This document shows positions 17,595 through 30,104 of a DNA stretch of 64,000 bases, in pieces. Where the stretch lies: the NCBI RefSeq assembly GCF_963678635.1, contig NC_087065.1:64014973-64078972 (forward strand), given 5' to 3'. Within the stretch, counting starts at the first letter, position 1. Each line of letters begins with the position of its first letter. Below the pieces are notes generated by a model. The model was not told the DNA's origin. It saw only the letters and a list, made by a program, of their open reading frames with translations, and did not search any database. Position numbers and translations under genes: made by a program. Origin of the DNA: Symsagittifera roscoffensis. Its lineage: Eukaryota; Xenacoelomorpha; Acoela; Convolutidae.

Positions 17595-18158
17595 AGTAGC
17601 AAAAAATTCGGACTCACAGAATTAATTAAAACGAGAAGCAGTGCTTTTCGACATTTTTTTTGCATGCAAAATCTGAAGCCGAGCAACCTTGAATTTTTTG
17701 TCAGACCAAATTCAAAATGCAACGTCGTCGATTATCCGATGATTATGCTAGCCTAATTTTTAAATACTGCAAGGAAAATCCAGATATTACTATAATTCAG
17801 TTAGCAAAATGAATTGAAAATTTAAAATTTAACATATATGATGTTTTATAAAGACGAACGTCGAGCAGTGATTTTCATTAACAAAAAATAGATTAGGCCG
17901 CCCAAAAGAACAAACGGAAGTGAAGATGATCAAAATATTCAAAAACTGGAAACAAATCGCTCAAAATTATTTGTCACTGAGCAATAAATTTCTTGTTTCA
18001 AGGCTTAATATAACCAATTACCCGCCTTGGTTATAGGTTTTGAGCGAAAACTCTGCCTTATGAACTTTCGACGTTAGGTTTATTTCAGTTTGAATTTCCG
18101 TTAATGCCTAGACAGTTGCTCTTTCTGATTATTTCTGTCTGTCCGAACTTTTTACAAC
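17595..18158 (+). mobile_element. MITE copy E
   Basis: Same family and orientation as A and D, from AGTAGCAAAAAATTCGGACT to CTGTCCGAACTTTTTACAAC. Diverged in the middle. Confidence 0.8.
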
Positions 18159-18429
18159 TCTCTATAAAATAAATAGAGCAAATCTGCGAAATTGATGCAA
18201 CCATAAGAAATACCGGCGAATTCAACAACGCGCTTGGTTTCAAAAACAAACGTAATTTTGGCTGAAAAAATTTTCAACTTAAAATGGTCTTATCTGCAAA
18301 TTACTGGGTTTAAGATCTTTCTAAGCGAAACCATAAAATGGCCAACAGCATACAACTGCATTTTCCGTGTAAAAAAATTGAAACAATTCCTATTGCAAAA
18401 GCTTCAATTTTTCCCTGGAGGCAAAATAT
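18159..18429. other. AT-rich, no gene seen
   Basis: Short open frames only, without domain similarity. Confidence 0.4.
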
Positions 18430-19239
18430 GCAGCCCCTGAGAGTACCTCGACTGCATCTGACAACAGGGTTGGCAATATCAAAATTCGTGGAAGTTCAGA
18501 TCTTGGAGTACCACCGTCAAAGATTTGAGCAGTCTTATATTTACATATTAGACTTGCAGCGCCTGAGTGTAACTTGACAGCAACTCACACTATTCATTTG
18601 AGAATATCGAATTTTGATAATTTTGTTATATTTAAATTATTCGAAGTTTTTTTGAAAGTTCTCATGAAAGGTCGCATCTCGGAAAATAACAGGCTTTCAG
18701 CAGTCATAAATAGAAACCTCTAAGAGTAATTTGACAGCACCTAAGAACAGGATTCAGAGTTTCAGTTTTTGTCAAGTTTCAATTCAATAACTCAGAAAAT
18801 TTTTTTTGTGAAAAGCATAAAAAACGTCATACCTTGAAAACTAAAACAATTTTAGCAGTCATATTTGGAGGTGCAATCTCCAATGCCTGGAAGTACCCGG
18901 ATAACAACTGAAACCATAGAGTTGAAATTTTAAGTTTTGTCAAATTTTTATATACAAGTTCTTTGAACATTTTCGAAAAAATAATAAAAAAACGTCAGAT
19001 TTCGCAACTGAAAGGGTTTGAGCAGTTAGTTTCTGATGCAACAGTTTCAACACCTAAGAAATTCCCGCTCCTAGGTTAACACTGAAAGCATTCCATTTTA
19101 CGGCTGCTAATTTTAAATTCGGCTTAAAAAACAGTAAACCAGACTTGCAAATCGACGAAAAAAAGTTCTTAAAAAAAGCAATATACGATATAGCTTGAAG
19201 GTGCAAAATTTCTCTTGTTAAATATGCATGAAAAAAAAC
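18430..19239 (+). repeat. Degenerate ~165-bp subrepeats leading into the large array
   Basis: A motif of the form C-C-T-R-A-G-A-G-T-A-A-C-T-T-G-A-C-A-G-C-A recurs at about 18438, 18561, 18719, 18884 and 19050 (spacing 123, 158, 165, 166 bp). The same block recurs in each array unit (21805, 24490, 27170), so this is the left end of the array. Confidence 0.65.
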
Positions 19240-22141
19240 ACGTTCACAAGCTTAACTATGGCAAGATAGGGAAACCTGCTTTTAAATATATGATACATTG
19301 TTCTTTTTGCAGTTCTTTATAAAGGCTAATTAGATTTTTTTGTTTGTTGCTTATGGCGGTATAACGGTTGAAACTATATGTTAATTGATTTCAAACGCCA
19401 AAATGAACTTTTTAGGTGAATTGATTTAGCTCAGATCCCTTGATTTTAAAATACATATGGCCAACACATTGGCAAAAATTATAAAGAGAGCAAATAAAGT
19501 ATGTCATGAAATTTTTCGAAGCAAAAGCTTAAGTTCTAGACCGAAAATTTTAATTGGCGTTTTTTTTATTAAGGTTAAAAAGGAAAGATATTTTTTCGGG
19601 TTCAACGACAAGAAAAGTCACTTCGTTCACTGTTTTTTTTCCGGACGCTTGTAATTCATCCTGTGACGACAGAAATTATCGAATCTTTTTGCCATCGTTT
19701 TGCAGGACAGGCGTCAAAATGCGGATGAACCGAAGTCATCGAACATGAGGTAATCCGAGACAAGTTGATTGCAAAAATACGTTTTTTTCTGATATTCAGA
19801 GAGATTTATGTATTCGACATGGGAACCCAGTGAACGATACGCTAAAATCGGCCCTCACAAGACAAGAGCTAGAACACATAAACAAACATCCTCCAACAAC
19901 AAATCCATCTACAGCAAATAATGTAGAAAATTTCACAAGTCAATTTTGAGTAAAAAAGGAACACCAGAAGGCAGTTTAACCAAAAACAGCATTCAAAAAA
20001 GGATGAACAAAATTTAGAAAGAGATAACTTTTAATCTAAAATCTGAAACAAATTAGCCTAGTAGTCAAATTAAATTGTGCTAATTTTTTGGAAACAAGTT
20101 CACACCAGAGTGAAAACCAGTTGCCCAGCACGTGGATTCGAGTGCCGCGGATGTGAAAAAAGCAATTTCGCTAATAAGTGCAACAGCACAGAGGTAGCAA
20201 ACGTCAAACTCGCAGAACAAGAAGAGGAAGACTGTAATTTCAACGACAAAGGATATTGATGAATTTTCACCTATACTAAAATTATCAGAATACTCATCCC
20301 AGAAAGAAAAATTATAAAAAGTGGGAGGAAAACAATTCCTCTAAAAACCAGACGATACGCCTTCAAAGGATCTTTATTGAGTGCAACCTTTGCTCTCGGA
20401 AATCCCGCGTCTTTTGTAATCAAACATTGGCCTATTTACTTGTAACAAAGCATCCTAATAAAGAGATCGTTTCTCTGAACCAAAACCACATCACAGGAGC
20501 AGTTTGTGAGTGTAATTATAAACAGATTTAACTGTTTCGAACAATGGAAAAATTATTTATTCAAACGGATTGCGATGTAAGGATGCAAAGTTTTTCTTTT
20601 TGGAAAAACAGGATCAGAAAATTATTGGGACTGGAACTTCAACCAACATTAGAAGCACTTACAAACCAACTAAAGCCACCATTAAACTCGATAAATTAAG
20701 TATCCGAAAAAGAGCATGAAAAAAACGACTGTGGAGAAAACATTTCATCATAATGGAAAAAACACCCATTTTGCAAACTATCTCAACAGCACACAGGTAA
20801 CAAAAGTCCAGAACAAGAAGAAGAAGAGTGTAGCATCCTTGTTAAGGACAGCTGAAAAAAAATTTTCAATGATGAAGTATCACAAAATTCAGCCCAAATT
20901 GAAACAATCATTAATCTGTGGGGAAACAATTCCTCCAAAGCACAGAGAAAATGCTTGAGGGCTTTTCTAAAACGAAAAGGATCTTTTTTCAGTGCAGCCA
21001 TTGATACCGGAATTCCCGCGTCTTTCGTCATCAAATTAGGGACCTATTTGCTGGTACCAAAGGATCCTAATGCAATTATTCTTTCCTGAAACCAAAATCC
21101 CATTACAAGAGCAAAATTTTATTAGAATCTTAAACAGATAAAGCTATTTTGAACAAAAGCAAAAGACTTTATTTCACACGTATGACTGGTTAATGTTGCA
21201 AAATGTTTTCTTTCGGAAAAATGGAACAGAGCTTTATTGGGACTGGAGCTTCTACGAAAATTAAAAATTTTTGCAACCTTATTAAAAACACCGTCAAAAA
21301 GATCATATATGTATCAGAAAAGGAGCAAGAGTCGAAATAAAGATGAGACTGGAAGAAAAATTTTATCAAAAAAAAATTGGCAATAAAATTCAAAGACTAA
21401 GACTCTCTAAAAAATTCTAACATAAAAACATTATTCAAGTCACAACTAACTTTTATGAGTGTAATTACAAACAAGTTCAACTGTTTCGAACAATGGCAAT
21501 AATTATTCATTCAAACGGATTGCGATGTAAGGATGCAAAGTTTTTCTTTTTGGAAAAAAAGGATCAGAAATTTATTGGGACTGGAACTTCAACCAAAATT
21601 AGGAATACATACAACCCAACTAAAGCCACCGTCTAAACCGATCAAAAAATTATCAAAAAAGGAGCAGGAGTTGGAATAAAAACGACTGAGGAGAAATCAT
21701 TTCATAAGTACGGAGAAAAGGAGCCAAATGCAAAATAGTGAAACAGCCCACAGGTAACAAACGCCGAACTCCCAGAACAAGAAGAAGAAGATTTTAACTG
21801 GAAACACCTAAAATTTACTTGACAGCACCTTTTAACAGGATTAAAAATTTCAGTTTTTGTAGAGTTTCAATTAAAAATCTCTGAAAATTTGTATATGAAA
21901 AGCATAAAAAACCTCATATCTCAGAAACTAAAAAAGTTTGTGCAGTCATATTTGGAGGCGCAATCTCCAACGCCTGAAAAAACTCAGATAACAACCTAAA
22001 CCATAGAGTTGAAAATTTTAGTTTTGTCAAATTTTATATACAAGTTCGTTGAACGTTTTTGAAAAATCATACGAAAACGTCATATTTTAATTTTTGCAAC
22101 TGAAAAACTTTGAGCAGGTAGCTTTTTAAATGTAAGCTTGT
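19240..22141 (+). repeat. Array unit 0 (diverged, left end)
   Basis: Contains a poorly preserved gag region (19650-19930), a zinc-knuckle relic near 20120-20175 (ECRGCEKSNFANKC, His lost) and two retropepsin-like modules, at about 20380 (ALGN) and 20995 (DTGI). The segment 20178-22115 recurs at 32151-34090. Confidence 0.75.
20940..21062 (+). pseudogene. Retropepsin-like module retaining DTG
   Basis: Codons at 20994-21060 read AAIDTGIPASFVIK followed by YLLVPKDPNA, the catalytic loop and following strand of a Ty3-type aspartic protease; DTG is at 21003-21011. This copy and its duplicate at 32976 are the only ones of fourteen in the array that keep the catalytic Asp. The frame closes shortly after (TGA in ILS-stop-NQNPIT). 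Confidence 0.7.
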
Positions 22142-24824
22142 TTATTCTTTTGGAAAAACATCCCGGGAAATTTCGTTTGTGGTAATCAAATGATTGGTTA
22201 TTCGTATTTTGAAGCCCATATTGCGGCTATTATGTGTAAGCTTGACGAAAAAGAACACTAAAGTCAAGCTTGCAAATCGATGAAGAAGATTTTTTTTAAA
22301 ATTGCAATGTACGATATAGGTTGAAGGTGCAAAAATTGTTTCGTTGAATACGCAAAATAATACGTTAAAAAAACCTAAAAATGGCAAGATAGTGAAACTT
22401 GCCTTTAAGTACAAGATATATTGTTTTTTTTCTTTCTTTAAATAGGTTTATTAGTGAGTTTTTTTGGCGGTATAAAGGTTGAAATTATATGAAAATTGGT
22501 TTTAGACGCCAAAATAAGCATTTCGGGTAGATCTCTTGATCTTAAACTATATTGCCAAAAATTTAGCAATAACTTTATAAAAAGCGAATTAAAATATCAT
22601 AAAATTTTTAAAAAAAATACATTAACCAAAAGTGCAAGATATATTGTTTTTTGTTTAAATTCTGTGGTTAGGTTGATAAGGTATTTTTTGTTACTTTTGA
22701 ATAACGGTTGAATCTATATGAAAACTGATTTCAGACGCCAAAATAAGCATTTTTAGGTAAAATTATTTCGGGTATATCTCTTGATCTGAAACGATAGTGC
22801 CAAAAATTTGGCAATAACTATATGATGAGCGAATACAAAAAACATAAATTTTTTGATTGCGAAAGCTTAAATTTCAGACTCACAGTTTTAAATAGCGTTT
22901 ATTTTTTGACTTGGTTAACAAAAGAATGAGATTTTTTCTTGATTAACGACAAAAAGGCTCACTTCGCTCATTGTTATATTTTTCCAGACGCATGTAAATC
23001 ATCATGTGGCGACAGGGAGGGTCTGGAATCTTTTTATCATCGCTTTGTAGAACAGGCGTCAAAATGAAAATGAATTGAAGACATTGAACACGCGGTAATC
23101 CGAGACAATTTGATTGCAAAATTGCGTTTTTCCGTTATTCAAAGAGATTTATGTAATCGGCATGGGAACGCAGTGAACGGTACGCTCAAATCTGCCCTCT
23201 CACCAGACAGGGGCTATGTCACAGCAAACCTCTTCCAAAAAAAATCCATCTACAGCAAACAATTTAGACTTTTTCAGAAGTCATTTTTGAGTAAAACCAA
23301 AAACAATGCTCCAAATTTGATTTAAAAAAATTGAGAAGAGATAACTTTCAATCCAAATTTGAAACAAAACAGCCTAGTAGTCAACTTGAACTGAGATATT
23401 TTTTGGAAACAAGTTTACACCAGAGCAAAAACCAGTTACCCAGCCCGAGAATTTGAGTGCCGCGGATGTGAAAAAAAGCAATTTCGGTAATAAGTGTGCA
23501 ACAGCGCAGAGGTAGCAAATGTCAAAAACACAGAGGTAGCAAACATCAAATTTGAAAAGGAAGATTGCAAATTTATTGACAAGGAGAGCAAAAAAATATG
23601 TCTAATACTGAAATATCAGAAACCTTGCTTCAGATGGTTACAATAAAAAATGTGGAGAAAATCAGTTCCTCCAAAGCGCGGGCAAAAGGCCTCAGGGCTT
23701 TTCTGAAATCAAAATGATTTATATTCAATGTAACCACTGCTAGCGGATTGCCGGCGTCCACCAATCGTCAAGTCAACAAAATAAGTGCCTCTTTACTTGT
23801 ACCAAAGGATTCCAATGTAAAAATCATTTCCTGGAACCGGAAACCTATCACATGGGCAAACTTTGAATACAATCGAAAGGTTATTACTACTTCGAAAAAT
23901 ATCAGCATTCTCATCCCAGTCGAAAACATTTTAAAAAACCGGGAGGAAACCAGTTCCTCCGAAACCCAGACATTTGCCTCAGGGCTTTCATCAAATCCAA
24001 AGGATCTTTTTTGAGTGCCACCATTGCGCTCGGAAGTCCCGCGTCTTTCTTCAACAAACCTTGGGCCTATTTTTTTTGTACCAGAGCGTCCTAATGCAAA
24101 AGTTGTTTCCTTAAACTGAAACCCCATCACAATAGCATTTTTTGAGTGTAATTACAAGCAGGTTCAACTGTTTCGAACAATGGCAATAGCTATTTATTCA
24201 AACGGAAAGTAAGGGTGCAAAGTTTTTCTTTCTGGAAAAACAGGATCAGAAATGTATTGGGACTGGAACTTAAACCAACTTTCGGAATAATTACAACCCA
24301 ACTCAAGCCACCGTCTAGCTCGATCAAAAAATTATCAAATAAAGAGCAGGAATTCAATAAAAATGACAGTGGAGAAGTCATGTCATAAGTATGGAGAAAA
24401 GGAGCCAAGTTGCAAAAAAGTGAAACTGCACACAGGTAACAAACGCCGACTTCCCAGAACAAGAAGAAGAAGATTTTAACTGGAAACACCTAAAAGTTAC
24501 TTGAAAGCACCTTTTAACAGGATTAAAAATTTCAGTTTTTGTAGAGTTTTTATTTTAAAATCTCTGAAAATTTGTATATGAAAAGCATAAAAAACCTGAT
24601 ATCTCAGAAACTAAAAAAGTTGGTGCAGTCATGTTTGGAGGCGCAATCTCCAACGCCTGAAAAAACTCAGATAACAACCTAAACCATAGAGTTGAAAATT
24701 TTAATTTTGTCAAATTTTATGTACAAGTTCGTTGAACGTTTTTGAAAAATCATACGAAAACGTAATATTTTAGTTTTTGCAACTGAAAAACTTTGAGCAG
24801 GTAGCTTTTTAAATTTAAGCTTGT
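22142..24824 (+). repeat. Array unit 1 (2683 bp)
   Basis: Gag relic at 23000-23330 (RDNLIAKLRFSVIQRDLC, LKSALSPDRGYVTANLFQ), zinc-knuckle relic at about 23455, retropepsin-like modules at about 23745 (TTASGLPAS) and 24025 (TIALGSPASF), subrepeat tail at 24490-24800. The Asp of the catalytic triad is replaced by Ala in both modules. Confidence 0.85.
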
Positions 24825-27507
24825 TTATTCTTTTTGAAACACATCCCAGGAAATTTCATTTGTGGTAATCAAATGATTGGCTATTCGTATTTTGAAGCCC
24901 ATATTGCGGCTATTATGTGTAAGCTTGACGAAAAAGAACAGTAAAGTCAAGCTTGCAAATCGATGAAAAAGATTTTTTTTTAAATTGCAATGTACGATAT
25001 AGGTTGAAGGTGCAAAAATTGTTTCGTTAGATACGCAAAATAATACGTTAAAAAACCTAAAAAATGGCAAGATAGTGAAACTTGCCTTTAAGTACAAGAT
25101 ATATTGTTTTTTTTTCTTTCTTTAAATAGGTTTATTAGTGAGTTTTTTTTTGGCGGTATAACGGTTGAAATTATAAGAAAATTGATTTTAGACGCCAAAA
25201 TAAGCATTTCGGGTAGATATCTTGATCTTAAACGATATTGCCAAAAATTTAGCAATAACTTTATAAAGAGCGAATTAAAATATCATAAAATTTTTTTAAA
25301 AAATACATTAACCAAAAGTGCAAGATATATTGTTTTTTGTTTAAATTCTGTGGTTAGGTTGATAAAGTAATTTTTGTTACTTTTGAATAACGGTTGAATC
25401 TATATGAAAACTGATTTCAGACGCCAAAATAAGCATTTTTAGGTAAAATTATTTCGGGTATATCTCTTGATCTGAAACGATATTGCCAAAAATTTGGCAA
25501 TAACTATATGATGAGCGAATACAAAAATCATAAATTTTTTGATTGCGAAAGCTTAAATTTCAGACTCACATTTTTAAAAGCGTTTATTTTTTGACTTGGT
25601 TAACAAAAGAATGAGATTTTTCCATGATTAACGACAAAAAGGCTCACTTCGCTCATTGTTATATTTTTCCAGACGCATATAAATCATCATGTGGCGACAG
25701 GGAGGATCTGGAATCTTTTTATCATCGCTTTGTAGAACAGGCGTCAAAATGAAAATGAATTGAAGACATTGAACACGCGGTAATCCGAGACAATTTGATT
25801 GCAAAATTGCGTTTTTCCGTTATTCAAAGAGATTTATGTAATCGGCATGGGAACAAAGTGAACGGTACGCTAAAATCTGCCCTCTCACCAGACAAGGGCT
25901 ATGTCACAGCAAACCTCTTCCAAAAAAATCCATCTACAGCAAACAATTTAGACTTTTTCAGAAGTCATTTTTGAGTAAAACCAAAAACAACGCTCCAAAT
26001 TTGATTTAAAAAAATTGAGAAGAGATAACTTTCAATCCAAATTTGAAACAAAACAGCCTAGTAGTCAACTTGAACTGTGATATTTTTGGAAACAAGTTTA
26101 CACCAGAGCAAAAAACAGTTACCCAGCCCGAGAATTTGAGTGCCGCGGATGTGAAAAAAAGCAATTACGGTAATAAGTGTGCAACAGCGCAGAGGTAGCA
26201 AATGTCAAAAACACAGAGGTAGCAAACATCAAATTTGAAAAGGAAGATTGCAAATTCATTGACAAGGACAGCAAAAAAATATCTCTAATACTGAAATATC
26301 AGAAACCTCGCTTCAGATGGTTACAATAAAAAATCTGGAGAAAATCAGTTCCTCCAAAGCGCGGGCAAAATGCCTCAGGGCTTTTCGGAAATCAAAATGA
26401 TTTATATTCAATGTAGCCACTGCTAGCGGATTGCCGGCGTCCACCAATCGTCAAGTCAACAAAATAAGTGCCTCTTTACTTGTACCAAAGGATTCCAATG
26501 TAAAAATCATTTCCTGGAACCGGAAACCTATCACATGGGCAAACTTTGAATACAACCAAAAGGTTATTACTACTTCGAAAAATATCAGCATTCTCATCCC
26601 AGTCGAAAACATTTTAAAAAACCGGGAGGAAATCAGTTCCTCCGAAACCCAGACAATTGCCTCAGGGCTTTCATCAAATCCAAAGGATCTTTATTGAGTG
26701 CCACCATTGCGCTCGGAAGTCCCGCGTCTTTCTTCAACAAACCTTGGGCCTATTTTTTTTGTACCAGAGCGTCCTAATGCAAAAATCGTTTCCTTAAACT
26801 AAAACCCCACCACAGTAGCATTTTTTGAGTGTAATTACAAGCAGATTCAACTGTTTCGAACAATGGCAATAGTTATTTATTCAAACGGAAAGTAAGGGTG
26901 CAAAGTTTTTCTTTCTGGAAAAACAGGATCAGAAATGTATTGGGACTGGAACTCCAACCAACTTTCGGAATAATTACAACCCAACTCAAGCCACCGTCTA
27001 GCTCGATCAAAAAATTATCAAAAAAGGAGCAGGAATTTAATAAAAATGACAGTGGAGAAGTCATGTCATAAGTATAGAGAAAAGGAGCCAAGTTGCAAAA
27101 AAGTGAAACTGCACACAGGTAACAAACGCCGAACTCCCAGAACAAGAAGAAGAAGATTTTAACTGGAAACACCTAAAAGTTACTTGACAGCACCTTTTAA
27201 CAGGATTAAAAATTTCAGTTTTTGTAGAGTTTTTATTTTAAAATCTCTGAAAATTTGTATATGAAAAGCATAAAAAACCTGATATCTCAGAAACTAAAAA
27301 AGTTGGTGCAGTCATGTTTGGAGGCGCAATCTCCAACGCCTGAAAAAACTCAGATAACAACCTAAACCATAGAGTTGAAAATTTTAATTTTGTCAAATTT
27401 TATGTACAAGTTCGTTGAACGTTTTTGAAAAATCATACGAAAACGTAATATTTTAGTTTTTGCAACTGAAAAACTTTGAGCAGGTAGCTTTTTAAATTTA
27501 AGCTTGT
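24825..27507 (+). repeat. Array unit 2 (2683 bp)
   Basis: Near-identical to unit 1 base for base; protease-like modules at about 26428 and 26708. Confidence 0.88.
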
Positions 27508-30104
27508 TTATTCTTTTTGAAACACATCCCAGGAAATTTCATTTGTGGTAATCAAATGATTGGCTATTCGTATTTTGAAGCCCATATTGCGGCTATTATG
27601 TGTAAGCTTGACGAAAAAGAACAGTAAAGTCAAGCTTGCAAATCGATGAAAAAGATTTTTTTTTTAAATTGCAATGTACGATATAGGTTGAAGGTGCAAA
27701 AATTGTTTCGTTAGATACGCAAAATAATACGTTAAAAAACCTAAAAAAGTACAAGATATATTGTTTTTTTTTCTTTCTTTAAATAGGTTTATTAGTGAGT
27801 TTTTTTTTGGCGGTATAACGGTTGAAATTATTTGAAAATTGATTTTAGATGCCAAAATAAGCATTTCGGGTAGATCTCTTGATCTTAAACGATATTGCCA
27901 AAAATTTAGCAATAACTTTATAAAGAGCGAATTAAAATATAAAATTTTTTAAAAAAATACATTAACCAAAAGTGCAAGATATATTGTTTTTTGTTTAAAT
28001 TCTGTGGTTAGGTTCATTAGGTACTTTTTGTTACTTTTGGCGGTATAACGGTTGAATCTATATGAAAACTGATTTCAGACGCCAAAATAAGCATTTTCAG
28101 GTAAAATTATTTCGGGTATATCTCTTGATCTGAAACGATATTGCCAAAAATTTGGCAATAACTATATGATGAGCGAATACAAAAATCATAAATTTTTTGA
28201 TTGCGAAAGCTTAAATTTCAGACTCACAGTTTTAAATAGCGTTTAATTTTTGACTTGGTTAACAAAAGAATGAGATTTTTTCATGATTAACGACAAAAAG
28301 GCTCATTTCGCTCATTGTTATATTTTTCCAGACGCATGTAATTCATCATGTGGCGACAGGGAGGGTCTGGAATCTTTTTATCATCGCTTTGTAGAACAGG
28401 CGTCAAAATGAAAATGAATTGAAGACATTGAACAAGCGGTAATCCGAGAAAATTTGATTGCAAAATTGCGTTTTTCCGTTATTCAAAGAGATTTATGTAA
28501 TCGGCATGGGAACGCAGTGAACGGTACGCTAAAATCTGCCCTCTCACCAGACAAGGGCTAAATCACAGCAAACCTCTTCCAAAAAAATCCATCTACAGCA
28601 AACAATTTAGACTTTTTCAGAAGTCATTTTTGAGTAAAACCAAAAACAACGCTCCGAATTTGATTTAAAAAAATTGAGAAGAGATAACTTTCAATCCAAA
28701 TTTGAAACAAAACAGCCTAGTAGTCAACTTGAACTGTGATATTTTTTTGAAACAAGTTTACACCAGAGCAAAAACCAGTTACCCAGCCCGAGAATTTGAG
28801 TGCCGCGGATGTGAAAAAAAGCAATTTCGGTAATAAGTGTGCAACAGCGCAGAGGTAGCAAATGTCAAAAACACAGAGGTAGCAAACATCAAATGTGAAA
28901 AGGAAGATTGCAAATTCATTGACAAGGAAAGCAAAAAAATATCTCTTATACTGAAATATCAGAAACCTCGCTTCAGATGGTTACAATAAAAAATCTGTAG
29001 AAAATCAGTTCCTCCAAAGCGCGGGCAAAATGCCTCAGGGCTTTTCTGAAATCAAAATGATTTATATTCAATGTAACCACTGCTAGCGGATTGCCGGCGT
29101 CCACCAATCGTCAAGTCAACAAAATAAGTGCCTCGTTACTTGTACCAAAGGATTCCAATGTAAAAATCATTTCCTGGAACCGGAAACCTATCACATGGGC
29201 AAACTTTGAATACAATCAAAAGGTTATTACTACTTCGAAAAATATCAGCATTCTCGTCCCAGTCGAAAACATTTTAAAAAACCGGGAGGAATCAGTTCCT
29301 CCGAAACCCAGACAAATTGCCTCAGGGCTTTCATCAAATCCAAAGGATCTTTATTGAGTGCCACCATTGCGCTCGGAAGTCCCGCGTTTTCTTCAACAAA
29401 CATTGGGCCTATTTTTTTTGTACCAGAGCGTCCTAATGCAAAAATCGTTTCCTTAAACTAAAACCCCATCACAGGGGCATTTTTTGAGTGTAATTACAAG
29501 CAGATTCAACTGTTTCGAACAATGGCAATAGATATTTATATATATTCAAACGGAAAGTAAGGGTGCAAAGTTTTTCTTTCTGGAAAAACAGGATCAGAAA
29601 TGTATTGGGACTGGAACTTCAACCAACTTTTGGAATAATTACAACCCAACTCAAGCCACCGTCTAGCTCGATCAAAAAATTATCAAAAGAAGAGCAGGAA
29701 TTCAATAAAAATTACAGTGGAGAAGTCATGTCATAAGTATGGAGAAAAGGAGCCAAGTTGCAAAAAAGTGAAACTGCACACAGGTAACAAAGGCCAAACT
29801 ACCAGAACAACAAGAAGAAGATTTTAACTAGAAACTCCTAAGAGTAACTTGTTTTGAAAAGCATAAAAAATCTCATATCTCCAAAACTAAACAAATTGGT
29901 GCAGTCATGTTTGGAGGTGCAATCTCTAATGCTTGAAAAAACCCGGATTAAAACTCAAACCATAGAGTTAAAGCTTTAAGGTTTGTCAATTTTTATATAC
30001 AAGTTCTCCGAATATTTTTAAAAAAATCATACGAAAACGTCATATTTTAACTTTCGCAACTGAAAAAGTTTGAGTAGGTAGCTTTTTAATTGTAAACTTG
30101 TTGA
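27508..30104 (+). repeat. Array unit 3
   Basis: Near-identical to unit 2 for about 2.3 kb (protease-like modules at about 29088 and 29368); then the tail (from about 29845) is a different, more diverged version and part of the subrepeat block is missing. Confidence 0.82.

Noticed and set aside
20077-20259. Short zinc-knuckle protein (ECRGCEKSNFANKC)
   Set aside because: It is the decayed Gag zinc knuckle of array unit 0; the zinc-binding His is lost and the frame is not conserved between units.
23748-29357. Three near-identical 88-codon plus-strand ORFs at 23748, 26431 and 29091
   Set aside because: They are short open pieces of the decayed protease-like module in array units 1-3; recorded as pseudo-sequence rather than genes.
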